Shown: positions 24,321 to 31,837 of the stretch, piece by piece | Position numbering within the stretch: position 1 is the stretch's first letter | Layout: every line of letters starts with the position of its first letter | DNA from: CADCVQ01 sp038260305 | GTDB lineage: Bacteria; Actinomycetota; Thermoleophilia; Solirubrobacterales; Solirubrobacteraceae | Reading direction: 5' to 3' | NCBI GenBank assembly: GCA_038260305.1 | Contig: JBBSNY010000008.1 | Coordinates: 83,158 to 147,157 of the forward strand | Length of the DNA stretch: 64,000 nt | Position numbers and translations under genes: made by a program | Notes under the pieces: generated by a model | Seen by the model: the letters and a program-made list of their open reading frames with translations, nothing else | Database searches by the model: none | What the model was told of the DNA's origin: nothing

Positions 24321-24346
24321 TACCAACGATCGGAGCTATCGTGGTA
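24321..24346. promoter_or_regulatory. Candidate VapB operator overlapping a -10 box (TATCGT)
   Basis: TACCAACGAT (24321-24330) and ATCGTGGTA (24338-24346) form an inverted repeat interrupted by one extra base. TATCGT at 24337-24342 lies inside it, 7 nt before the GTG of vapB. Binding of the VapBC complex here would block its own leaderless promoter, the usual autoregulation. Confidence 0.5.
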
Positions 24347-24349
24347 TGC

Positions 24350-24556
24350 GTGCGCAAGACGACCCTCACGATCGACGACGAGAAGATCGCCCAAGCCCGC
24401 GAGATCCTCGGCACGACCGGCATCACGGACACGATCGACGCCGCCCTCCAGGACACGATCCGTAGGGCCGCGGCGGAGCGGCTGATTGCGCGCATGGCGA
24501 CGATGGACGGCCTCGACCTCGCCGACGCCGAGGTAATGGCGGACGCGTGGCGATAG
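24350..24556 (+). CDS. vapB: VapB-type antitoxin
   Basis: The 68-residue product starts RKTTLTIDDEKIAQAREILGTTG, the ribbon-helix-helix N-terminus seen in VapB antitoxins, and ends with an acidic toxin-binding tail (LADAEVMADAWR). I prefer the GTG at 24350 because TATCGT lies 7 nt upstream; a GTG at 24341 would add three residues. It overlaps vapC by 10 bp. VapB would neutralise the PIN toxin and repress the operon. Confidence 0.85.
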   Translation: MRKTTLTIDDEKIAQAREILGTTGITDTIDAALQDTIRRAAAERLIARMATMDGLDLADAEVMADAWR

Positions 24557-24969
24557 TCGCGCGCTTCCTCCTCGACACGAGCGTGTGGGCGCGGATCGAG
24601 GCACCCGCGGTCGCGGCTCGGTGTCTCCCGCTGATCCGCGCGGGGCTCGTCGCTACGTGCACGATCATCGATCTCGAGGTGCTCTACAGCGCGCGTTCGC
24701 CCGCGAGCTACGCGGCCGCGCGGGCGGAACGCGACTTGGCACTCGAACTGTTGGCGATCGAGCAGCCGACGCTTGATCGTGCGCTGTCCACGCAGGCAGC
24801 GCTGTCCGAGCGCGGCGAGCACCGCAGCGCCTCCCTTCCGGATCTCATCATCGCCGCGGCCGCCGAGCGTGCGCGGGTCACGATCCTGCACTACGACGCC
24901 GACTACGACCTCATCGCGGCCGTCACGGGGCAGCCGGTGCAATGGGTCGTCCCACGCGGCTCGATCTAG
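24547..24969 (+). CDS. vapC: VapC-type PIN-domain toxin ribonuclease
   Basis: The 140-residue PIN protein has the four acidic metal ligands expected: D10 (FLLDTSVW), E44 (IDLEVLYSAR), D99 (LPDLIIAA) and D117 (HYDADYD). It starts at a GTG inside the end of vapB (10-bp overlap), which gives translational coupling. PIN toxins of this type cleave tRNA or rRNA at specific sites when freed from antitoxin. The module sits next to the TIR-type gene inside a glycan locus and looks like part of a mobile or defence insert. Confidence 0.9.
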   Translation: MAIVARFLLDTSVWARIEAPAVAARCLPLIRAGLVATCTIIDLEVLYSARSPASYAAARAERDLALELLAIEQPTLDRALSTQAALSERGEHRSASLPDLIIAAAAERARVTILHYDADYDLIAAVTGQPVQWVVPRGSI

Positions 24970-25137
24970 AGATCGCCCTCGCCGATGCTCTCCTGAGCCG
25001 CCGGCCGCGCCGAGCCGCGGAGCTTGAGCCCGAACGTGGGCCGATACACCCGCGTTCAGCGCGGCTCGCCGGCCAGGAGCGCCGGCCAAGCGGCACCCGC
25101 GTCTCGTCGCCGGCCGCGCCCTGCGACGATCAGCCTC

Positions 25138-26169
25138 GTGCGGATTCTCGCGGTGTGTGCCGTCGCCCATCCGGGCGGCGCGGAGATCGGGCTGCTGCGC
25201 CTCGGGCGCCGGCTCGTCGCGCGCGGGCACGAGCTGACGCTGGCGACGCCGGAGCCGGGGCCGATGGACGACGCCGGGCTGCCGGTCGTGCGGATCGCAC
25301 TCGGTGGCCTCGAGCGTGGCGCGGGTGCTCGCGCGGCGGCGAGCTGGGCGCGCGTGCGGCGGCTATCGCGCGATGTCGACCTCGTCTACCTCAACGGCAC
25401 CGTCAGCGCGCGGCTGCTGCCGGCGCTCGTCGGGCGGCGCACGGTGCTGCACGTGCACGACATCGTCGACCGCGTGCCGCGCTTCTGGTCGCGCGCGGAC
25501 GCCGTGCTCGCGGACTCCGCCGCCGTCGCCGAGCGCCTGCGCCCGCTGCTGCAAGCGCACGTCGTCTACTGCCCCGTCGAGCTCGACGTGCCCGACGTCC
25601 CGGCGCCGTGGCCGGCGCGCAACGGCGCCTCGGGACCGATCGTCGGCTTCGTCGGGCGGATCGAGCCTCGCAAGGGCCCGCTCGACCTGACCCGCGCGGC
25701 GGCCGCGATCCACGCGGGTGCGCCGGGCGCGCGCATCGTCCTCGTCGGCGACGACCCATACGACAGCTCGCCGGAGTACGCGGCGCAGGTGCACGCGGCC
25801 GAGGGCGTCGAGTTCGTGCCCTGGGTGGCCGACGGCGCGGCCGTCATGCGCCACTTCGACGTGCTCGTCGTGCCGTCGCACCAGGAGCCCTTCGGGACCG
25901 TGCTCGCCGAGGCGATGGCCGCCGGGACGCCGGTCGTCGCGACCCGGGTCGGGGGCCTCGCGGAGGTCGTCGCCGACGGTGAGACGGGGCTGCTCGTCGC
26001 CCCCGGACGCCCCGACGAGCTCGCCGCCGCCGTGCTCGAGGTGCTCGGCCGGCGCGCCCAGATGGGCGCCGCCGCGCGCGTGCGCGCGCAGCGCTTCGGC
26101 GCCGACGCCTACGCCGACCGCGTCGAGAAGATCCTGCTCGAAGCCGCAGGCATCGGCGCCGCACGATGA
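25138..26169 (+). CDS. GT4 family glycosyltransferase
   Basis: This 343-residue enzyme begins RILAVCAVAHPGGAEIGLLRL and has HVHDIVDRVPRFW, FVGRIEPRKGPLDLTRA and a donor site PSHQEPFGTVLAEAMAAGTPV. The GTG at 25138 is chosen because the N-terminal GT strand starts there; the extra upstream frame (from 25024) is low-complexity Arg-rich sequence. Its stop overlaps the ATG of a 22-codon micro-ORF (ATGA at 26166-26169), which in turn overlaps the next transferase. Confidence 0.88.
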   Translation: MRILAVCAVAHPGGAEIGLLRLGRRLVARGHELTLATPEPGPMDDAGLPVVRIALGGLERGAGARAAASWARVRRLSRDVDLVYLNGTVSARLLPALVGRRTVLHVHDIVDRVPRFWSRADAVLADSAAVAERLRPLLQAHVVYCPVELDVPDVPAPWPARNGASGPIVGFVGRIEPRKGPLDLTRAAAAIHAGAPGARIVLVGDDPYDSSPEYAAQVHAAEGVEFVPWVADGAAVMRHFDVLVVPSHQEPFGTVLAEAMAAGTPVVATRVGGLAEVVADGETGLLVAPGRPDELAAAVLEVLGRRAQMGAAARVRAQRFGADAYADRVEKILLEAAGIGAAR

Positions 26170-26234
26170 AGGCAGCCTTCGACAGCGGGCCCGCGCTCGA
26201 TCCCCGGGCGATCCCGCGCGAAGGACGGCGATGA
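26166..26234 (+). pseudogene. 22-codon micro-ORF, degenerate duplicate of the start of the next transferase gene
   Basis: This frame reads MKAAFDSGPALDPRAIPREG, RR and a stop, against MKVAFDSRPAPDPRGIGRYA at the start of the following gene. Both copies begin ATGAAGG and are 65 bp apart. The ATG overlaps the upstream stop and its own TGA overlaps the downstream ATG, so ribosomes could pass through all three frames. It is most likely a partial tandem duplication of the 5' end that now serves as a coupling bridge. Confidence 0.65.
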
Positions 26235-27151
26235 AGGTCGCATTCGACAGCCGGCCGGCGCCTGATCCGCGCGGCATCGGGCGCTACGCGAGCTGCCTGC
26301 TGGACGCGCTGCGCGAGACGATGCCAGCCGACGCGGAGCTCGTCGAGACGCACCGCCCGTCGCGCCGCATCGACGTCTTCCACTCGCCCTGGATCGACGG
26401 CGCGATGCTGCGCCCGCCGTGCCCGCAGGTCGTGACGTTGCACGACGTCGTGCCGCTGAAGCGCCGCAGCGAGTACCTGCGCAGCGGGATCCGCTTTCGC
26501 ATGCGCTACCTCGCCGTCGAGCGCTCGACGCGGGTCATCGTGCCGAGCGCGGTCGTCGCCGCCGAGGTCACCGAGCACCTCGGGATGGCGGCCGAACGGC
26601 TCGTCGTCGTGCACGAGGCGCCGGCGCCGCTCATGCACGAGTGCGGAGCCTGGGAGATCGCGGCGATGCGCAAGCGCTACCGCCTGCCCGACCACTACCT
26701 GCTGTGGGTCGGCGGGCTGCAGACACCCGACCCGCGCAAGCGGATCGCGGCGCTCGCGCGGACGCCGCGCGAGCTGCCGCTCGTGCTCGTCGGCGCCACG
26801 AAGCCGTGGGCCCACGAGCTTCCGGACGTCACGCTCACCGGCCACGTGCCCGACGAGCACCTCGCCGCGATCTACTCGGGTGCACGTGCGCTCGTGTTCC
26901 CGTCCGACGACGAGGGCTTCGGCCTGCCGACGGTCGAGGCGCTCGCCTGCGGAACCCCGGTCGTCGTCTCCGACCTGCCGGTGCTGCGCGAGATCCTCGG
27001 CGACCGCGCGACGTTCGTCGATCCCGGCGACCTCGAGGGCCTGCTGGCGGCGGGCGTCGCGGCGCGCCGGCCGGCGCCCAAGCCGCCGGCGTGGACGTGG
27101 CTCGACGCGGCGCGCGCGACGTGGCAGGTCTACGAGGACGCCGCCGGCTGA
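26231..27151 (+). CDS. GT4 family glycosyltransferase
   Basis: The 306-residue product has KVAFDSRPAPDPRGIGRYA, VVTLHDVVPLKRRSEYL, and the donor site FPSDDEGFGLPTVEALACGTPV, typical of GT4 mannosyl/rhamnosyl transferases. It is shorter than its neighbours, mostly in the N-terminal domain. The ATG at 26231 overlaps the stop of the micro-ORF that copies its own first codons. Upstream frame continuing back to 25718 is antisense-frame noise within the previous transferase gene. Confidence 0.88.
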   Translation: MKVAFDSRPAPDPRGIGRYASCLLDALRETMPADAELVETHRPSRRIDVFHSPWIDGAMLRPPCPQVVTLHDVVPLKRRSEYLRSGIRFRMRYLAVERSTRVIVPSAVVAAEVTEHLGMAAERLVVVHEAPAPLMHECGAWEIAAMRKRYRLPDHYLLWVGGLQTPDPRKRIAALARTPRELPLVLVGATKPWAHELPDVTLTGHVPDEHLAAIYSGARALVFPSDDEGFGLPTVEALACGTPVVVSDLPVLREILGDRATFVDPGDLEGLLAAGVAARRPAPKPPAWTWLDAARATWQVYEDAAG

Positions 27152-27257
27152 CGCGCCCCAAGGCGACGACGACGGCCGGCGTGGCGAGTTATGACCGCTA
27201 TCCGGTCACGTCTGACCGCACGAGATGGGACCGCGTCGGGTCACAGGCCTGCCGATC

Positions 27258-27263
27258 TATCAT
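27258..27263 (+). promoter_or_regulatory. Putative -10 box (TATCAT) for a leaderless transcript
   Basis: TATCAT is followed by 7 nt and the GTG at 27271. Confidence 0.5.
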
Positions 27264-27270
27264 CAAACGC

Positions 27271-27657
27271 GTGTCAGCGACCTCCTTCGAGGACGATCTC
27301 GATGACGTCATCCGTGGCCCGGCGCCGGGCGATGCGCGCGACTCGCTGGTCTACTGGCGCGAACGGCTGGAGCGCCTGCCGCGCCGCCGCCGCACGGCGC
27401 GTCGCGAGGCGCGGGCGATGGTCGTCTCGTGGGAGCAGCGCGTCCGCACGGCGGAGATCGAGCGCTGGGGTGGTGGGGTGCTCGGCCGTGTCGCCGGGAC
27501 GTTCGCGGTGCTGCGCACCGTTCCCGTGCGATCGCTCGCGCAACGCGCCGTCGGTCTCGTCCCGCGCCGTCTGCTCGTCGGCACGATCGCCGTCGTGGTC
27601 GGGTCGGCGCTCCTTTTCGGCGTGCTCATCGGCGCCGTCCTCGCCGCGTTGCTCTGA
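27271..27657 (+). CDS. Small membrane protein of unknown function
   Basis: I do not recognise this 128-residue protein. Residues 1-80 are charged and probably helical (LVYWRERLERLPRRRRTARREARAMVVSWEQRVRTAEIERWG), followed by an amphipathic segment and a C-terminal hydrophobic pair (LLVGTIAVVVGSALLFGVLIGAVLAALL) that would anchor it in the membrane. The GTG at 27271 is supported by TATCAT 7 nt upstream; a longer frame overlaps the transferase gene. Its N-terminal basic cytoplasmic part could bind lipid or a partner. Confidence 0.7.
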   Translation: MSATSFEDDLDDVIRGPAPGDARDSLVYWRERLERLPRRRRTARREARAMVVSWEQRVRTAEIERWGGGVLGRVAGTFAVLRTVPVRSLAQRAVGLVPRRLLVGTIAVVVGSALLFGVLIGAVLAALL

Positions 27658-27719
27658 TCGCGCTCGACGACGGCCGCCAGGCGGGCCAGACGATGCGCGC
27701 CGGCGACGCCACGCGGCGG

Positions 27720-27725
27720 TAGGCT
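27720..27725 (+). promoter_or_regulatory. Putative -10 box (TAGGCT) for a leaderless transcript
   Basis: TAGGCT is followed by 7 nt and the ATG of the VOC gene at 27733. Confidence 0.55.
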
Positions 27726-27732
27726 CGCGTCC

Positions 27733-28104
27733 ATGCTCGACCACATCGTCATCAACGTCAGCGATCTCGCCGCAAGTAAGGCCTTCTACGAGCAGGCGCT
27801 CGCCCCGCTGCGGATCGCGACGCTGATGGAGTTCCCCGGCGCGCTCGGCATGGGCCGCGACGGCAAGCCGGCGTTCTGGCTGCGCCCCGGCGGCGGCCAG
27901 GAGGCGGTCCACGTCGCCTTCGTCGCCCCCGATCGCGCGACCGTCGACGCCTTCCACGAGGCCGCGCTCGCCGCCGGCGGCAGCGACAACGGCGGCCCCG
28001 GTGTGCGCGAGATCTACCACCCGCAGTACTACGGCGCCTTCGTGCTCGACCCCGACGGCCACAACATCGAGGCCGTCCACCACGGCACGCCGCCGGGCGG
28101 CTGA
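27733..28104 (+). CDS. VOC family (glyoxalase-like) protein
   Basis: This 123-residue single-domain protein has the vicinal oxygen chelate pattern: LDHIVINVSDLAASKAFYEQALAPL at the N-terminus and YYGAFVLDPDGHNIEAVHH at the C-terminus, with H4, the mid-strand H62 region and E117 as candidate metal ligands. Such proteins act as lyases, dioxygenases or drug-binding proteins; no substrate can be assigned. The neighbour FAD oxidoreductase gene converges on it with 3 bp between the stops. Confidence 0.85.
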   Translation: MLDHIVINVSDLAASKAFYEQALAPLRIATLMEFPGALGMGRDGKPAFWLRPGGGQEAVHVAFVAPDRATVDAFHEAALAAGGSDNGGPGVREIYHPQYYGAFVLDPDGHNIEAVHHGTPPGG

Positions 28105-28107
28105 CGC

Positions 28108-29580
28108 TCAGTCGCCGAGCAACGCCCGCGCGGCGTCGCCGCCGAGGCGGACGCTGTAGTTCGTCCCGCGGTCCTCGGGATAGATCTGGGTCGTGTTCGC
28201 GAGCACGAGGCCCGGGACCGCGGTCTGCAGCGGCGGGATCCGCTCGTGGTAGCCGACGGTCACGATCGGCTGGGCGGCCGGCTCGCGGTGTAGCCACTTC
28301 GCGACGATCCAGTCGGGCGAGAACGAGGGCTGGACCGCCTGCAGGCCCGGCAGGTACGCAGCGAGCAGCTCGTCTGCGGACAGCGACAGCAGCGGGTCGC
28401 CGGGTGCAAGGTAGTTGGCGACGTAGAGGAAGCGGCGCCCCTTGTAGCGCGCCGGTTCGATGAAGTTCGTGTGCTCGATGAGCCCGACGAACGGCACGGA
28501 CGTGTCGGCGATGTTCGTCCAGTAGAAGGGCGAAAACTGGCGGTCGAGCTCGAGCAGCAGGCACAGCGCGGTGTGGTACTCCGTCGCGCGTAGGCGGCCG
28601 AGGTACTCGTCGCCGACGGCGGCCGCCAGGTCGTCGTCGAGCAGGCCGAGGAAGACGTCGTTCGGCACGGTCGCGACGACCGCGTCGTAGGACTGCGGCG
28701 CGGCGCGATCACGGTCGGTCTCGGCGTCGGCGTGGGCATCGGCGTGGGCATCGGCGTCGGCGTCGGTATCGGCGTCGGCAGGGTGCGGCGCACCGTCGCC
28801 GTCCAGGCGATCGAACGCGCGCGGGTCGTGGCCAGAGCGAAACGAGCCCGGCGCGCCGGCCGCCACCGAGAACCCGACCCCGCCCTCGCCGTGGGACAGC
28901 GCGGCCGCCGGGCGGTCGATCAGCACCCGGCCCCCGCCCGCCTCGATCGCCCCCTGCAACGCCGAGAACAAGAGCTCCCACGAGTGCCGCGGATAGCCGA
29001 GCTTCTCCTCGCGCGCCTCCTCGCCCTCGAGCTGGCGGCGCAGCGTCAGCTTGCTCCACAGCCAGGCCATCGAGATGTCCTCCGCGCGCGTGCCGAACTT
29101 GCCGCGCAGCAGGGGCCCCCAGACCTTGCGCCACGGCCCGCGGCCCATCCGCGACTCGATCCACTCGTGCGCCGTGATCCCCTGAAACGGCCCGACCTCC
29201 TTCGCCCGCTTCTGCAGCATCAGCACCGCGAGGCCCATCCGGACGCGCGCCAGGGGTTTCAGCGGACGGAAGCGCAGCAGGTCCAGCGCGCCGTTGAACG
29301 CCCACTGGCGGCCGTCGACGAAGAACGCCATCGTCGACGTCCTCCATTCGAGCTCGTCGCCCATCCCGAGTTCGTCGTAGAGGGCGACGATGTGGCGATC
29401 GCTCGTGAAGAGATGGTGGTAGTAGCGCTCGAGCACGTCGCCGCCGCCGACGTCGAGCGTCGCCGCCTGGCCGCCGAGCCCCGGCCAGCGCTCGTAGACG
29501 TCGCAGACGTGGCCCTCCTGCGTCAGCCGGTAGGCGCAGACGAGGCCGGCGACCCCGGCCCCGAGCACGGCGACCCTCAC
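28108..29580 (-). CDS. FAD-dependent amine-oxidase-like oxidoreductase with an Asp/Ala/His repeat insert
   Basis: The 490-residue protein has the FAD-binding GAGVAGLVCAYRL motif at its N-terminus, followed by YERWPGLGGQ, and a C-terminal FAD segment near GLVLANTTQIYPEDRGTNYSVRLGG, as in the protoporphyrinogen oxidase/amine oxidase family. A low-complexity insert of about 25 residues (ADADTDADADAHADAHADA) interrupts the domain at about residues 267-291. The GTG at 29580 overlaps the flippase stop (GTGA), so it is the third gene of an operon with a GtrB-like transferase. A role in modifying a lipid-linked sugar is inferred from this context. Confidence 0.82.
   Translation of the reverse strand: MRVAVLGAGVAGLVCAYRLTQEGHVCDVYERWPGLGGQAATLDVGGGDVLERYYHHLFTSDRHIVALYDELGMGDELEWRTSTMAFFVDGRQWAFNGALDLLRFRPLKPLARVRMGLAVLMLQKRAKEVGPFQGITAHEWIESRMGRGPWRKVWGPLLRGKFGTRAEDISMAWLWSKLTLRRQLEGEEAREEKLGYPRHSWELLFSALQGAIEAGGGRVLIDRPAAALSHGEGGVGFSVAAGAPGSFRSGHDPRAFDRLDGDGAPHPADADTDADADAHADAHADAETDRDRAAPQSYDAVVATVPNDVFLGLLDDDLAAAVGDEYLGRLRATEYHTALCLLLELDRQFSPFYWTNIADTSVPFVGLIEHTNFIEPARYKGRRFLYVANYLAPGDPLLSLSADELLAAYLPGLQAVQPSFSPDWIVAKWLHREPAAQPIVTVGYHERIPPLQTAVPGLVLANTTQIYPEDRGTNYSVRLGGDAARALLGD
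28722..28779 (-). repeat. Hexanucleotide repeat (GGCGTC/GGCATC/GGCGTG) inside the FAD oxidoreductase gene
   Basis: About nine to ten imperfect 6-bp units run through the reading frame and encode Asp-Ala and His-Ala pairs. The unit length keeps the frame under slippage, so copy number could vary between strains. Confidence 0.75.
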
Positions 29581-30551
29581 GAGGTCCGCACCGCCGCGCG
29601 CATCCGCGCGATGCCGCCGTAGCGCGAGGCCAGCGCGATCAGCCCGAGCACCGTGATCGGCACCGCGATGACGAACCGCAGTAGCAGCAGGTAGGACAGC
29701 GCGTCGTCCTTGTGCCCGAGCGCATGCAACCCGAAGATCAGCGCCGCGTCGAACGTGCCGACGTAGCCGGGCCCGCTCGGGACGAGCACGAAGACCGTCG
29801 CGAGGCCCATCAGGTAGCCCACGTCGAGCACGGACAGGTGGAGCCCGATCGCGTCCGACGTCAGCCACCACGCGCCCCATTCGAGCGCCCACACGAGCGC
29901 CGACCAGGCGATCAGCCGCGCGCCGTGCCGGCCACGCAGGCTCAGCGTCGCTACGGCCATCGGAGCGAGGAAGCGCAGGGCGTGGCGCAGGTGCCCGCGG
30001 CGATGCATGAGGTAGGCGAGCACCGCGCACACGAGGACGAGCCCCGCTACGAGCAGCGCCGCGAACGCGAAGCGCCCGGTGGATGGAACGTCGTCGCCGC
30101 CGAGCACCCCGTAGGCAAGCACGATGAACAACCCGACGAGCAGCACGACGTCGAGCACGCGCTCGGCGACGATCGTCCCGATCACCGTGCGCGCGTCCGT
30201 GCGGGCGCGCGGCGCCAGGAAGACGACGCGCAGCGCGTCGCCGGCGCGGGCGGGCAGGACGTTGTTGCCGAGGTAGCCGACCGCGACGAGGCCGTAGGCG
30301 TCCGCGCGCGTCGGCTCGGCGCCACTGTGGCGCAGCAGCGCGAGCCAGCGCTCGGCGCGGGCTGCGCAGCCGCCGAGGTAGACGACGATCGCGGCACCGA
30401 GGACGGCGAACTTCGACGACGAATCCGGCCACGTCGGCGCGTCCTGGTTCAGCCCCCAGATGACGACGCCGATCAGCGCCGCGATCGAGACCACCGCCCC
30501 GACCGCCGTCAACGCCCGCTGACGACCGCTGGTCTGCCGCAGCGTGGTCAC
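29577..30551 (-). CDS. Flippase-like membrane protein (UPF0104/LPG synthase TM family)
   Basis: The 324-residue protein has about eight hydrophobic segments and the family words RAERWLALLR, GYLGNNVLPARAGDALR and VPSGPGYVGTFDAALI. Members include the lysylphosphatidylglycerol synthase membrane domain and AglD-like proteins near polyprenyl-phosphate glycosyltransferases, where transfer or flipping of lipid-linked sugars is suspected. It starts with GTG, 10 bp after the stop of the GtrB-like gene, and overlaps the FAD gene by 4 bp. Confidence 0.87.
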   Translation of the reverse strand: MTTLRQTSGRQRALTAVGAVVSIAALIGVVIWGLNQDAPTWPDSSSKFAVLGAAIVVYLGGCAARAERWLALLRHSGAEPTRADAYGLVAVGYLGNNVLPARAGDALRVVFLAPRARTDARTVIGTIVAERVLDVVLLVGLFIVLAYGVLGGDDVPSTGRFAFAALLVAGLVLVCAVLAYLMHRRGHLRHALRFLAPMAVATLSLRGRHGARLIAWSALVWALEWGAWWLTSDAIGLHLSVLDVGYLMGLATVFVLVPSGPGYVGTFDAALIFGLHALGHKDDALSYLLLLRFVIAVPITVLGLIALASRYGGIARMRAAVRTS

Positions 30552-30561
30552 GAGTGGGCCA

Positions 30562-31629
30562 CTATCGGGCGTCGGAGTGTCCGCGGTCGTCCTCGGCGAC
30601 GCCGAAGTTCGCCCGCTCGCGCACGATGTACAGTGGCCGCCGCTTGACCTCGTCGTAGATCCGCCCGACGTACTCGCCGATCAACCCGATCGCGATGAGC
30701 TGGATCCCGCCGAGCAGCAGGACCGCGACGACCGTGCTCGTGATCCCGGGCAGGAACTGTCCGAAGATCCGAAAGCCGATCGCGACCGGCACCGCAAGGA
30801 ACGCGAACAACGCGCAGGTGAAGCCGATGACCGTCGCGAGCTGCAGCGGCACGTTGGAGAACGACGCGATCGCGTCGAGCGCGAAGTGGGCCATCTTGCG
30901 AAACGTGTACTTCGTGTTGCCGGCGTGGCGCGCCTCGCGCTTGTAGGGCAGCGCCGTCTGCGTATAGCCGACCCACAGCGTCATCCCGCGCAGGTAGCGG
31001 TTGCGCTCGCGCATCTGCAGCAGGGCGTCGAGCGCCGTGCGGTCCAGCAGCCGGAAGTCGCCGGCGTTGGCGACGAGCGGCACGTCGGAGACCTTCGCCA
31101 TGACGTTGTAGAACCAGCGCGCCGTCGTGAGCTTGAAGCGCGACTCGCCGGCGCGGTCGGTGCGCGTCGTGTAGACGACGTCCGAGCCGGCGCGCCAGTG
31201 CTCGACCATCGTCGGGATGAGCTCCGGCGGATCCTGCAGGTCGGCGTCGATCATGACGACGGCGTCGCCGGAGGCGTGGTCGAGGCCGGCGGTGATCGCC
31301 ATCTGATGGCCGAAGTTGCGCGACAGCGTGAGGACCTTGATGCGCGGATCGGCGGCCGCGATCTCGGCGAGGATCGCGGGTGTGGAGTCCTTCGAGCCGT
31401 CGTCGACGATGACGAGCTCCCACGGGAGGCCGTCCATCGCGTCGCGCACGCGATCGCAGAAGGTCCGCGCGGTGCCCTCCTCGTTGAGCATCGGCGCGAC
31501 GACGCTCACCAGGGCCAGCTGCCGTTCGGCCACGCAGTGATCGTAGAGGGCGCCGGCCCGTCGCAGCGATTGGGCGGTCTCGGGCTTGTCGCCGGGCACA
31601 TGCTCGTCGGGCAAGGACAGTCCATCCAT
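30562..31629 (-). CDS. GtrB/DPM1-type polyprenyl-phosphate glycosyltransferase
   Basis: This GT2 enzyme transfers a sugar from a nucleotide donor to a polyprenyl phosphate. It has VSVVAPMLNEEGTA, LVIVDDGSKDST, the DADLQDPPE DxD region, and two C-terminal membrane helices (about 275-300 and 312-337) with GEYVGRIYDEVKRRPLY between and after them, as in GtrB. With a start at 31629 it has 355 residues; a GTG at 31533 just before VSVVAPMLNEE would give 323 and is equally possible. First gene of a three-gene operon with a flippase-like protein and an FAD oxidoreductase. Confidence 0.88.
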   Translation of the reverse strand: MDGLSLPDEHVPGDKPETAQSLRRAGALYDHCVAERQLALVSVVAPMLNEEGTARTFCDRVRDAMDGLPWELVIVDDGSKDSTPAILAEIAAADPRIKVLTLSRNFGHQMAITAGLDHASGDAVVMIDADLQDPPELIPTMVEHWRAGSDVVYTTRTDRAGESRFKLTTARWFYNVMAKVSDVPLVANAGDFRLLDRTALDALLQMRERNRYLRGMTLWVGYTQTALPYKREARHAGNTKYTFRKMAHFALDAIASFSNVPLQLATVIGFTCALFAFLAVPVAIGFRIFGQFLPGITSTVVAVLLLGGIQLIAIGLIGEYVGRIYDEVKRRPLYIVRERANFGVAEDDRGHSDAR

Positions 31630-31821
31630 GCAGGAGGTATCGACAGATGGCTAAGCTAAGAAGATCCAACCCCTGTACGCGGTCGCAATGCAGTAGGCCA
31701 CATCCGGCGGCGTCCGCGCGCTGCTGCCCGGCGGCGCCGAGGGCGGAGGCGGCGCGGTGACGCGCGCGCATGCGACGCGAGTGCTGTGGCCGGTACGGGC
31801 GCCGTCGTCGCGGCGGCGAAG

Positions 31822-31827
31822 TAGGCT
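31822..31827 (+). promoter_or_regulatory. Possible -10 box (TAGGCT)
   Basis: TAGGCT lies 10 nt before the GTG of the methyltransferase gene, giving at most a very short leader. Confidence 0.35.
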
Positions 31828-31837
31828 CCAGCGCACT

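Noticed and set aside
27274..28083. 269-residue minus-strand frame
   Set aside because: Antisense to the small membrane protein and VOC genes, which have supported starts and recognisable content.
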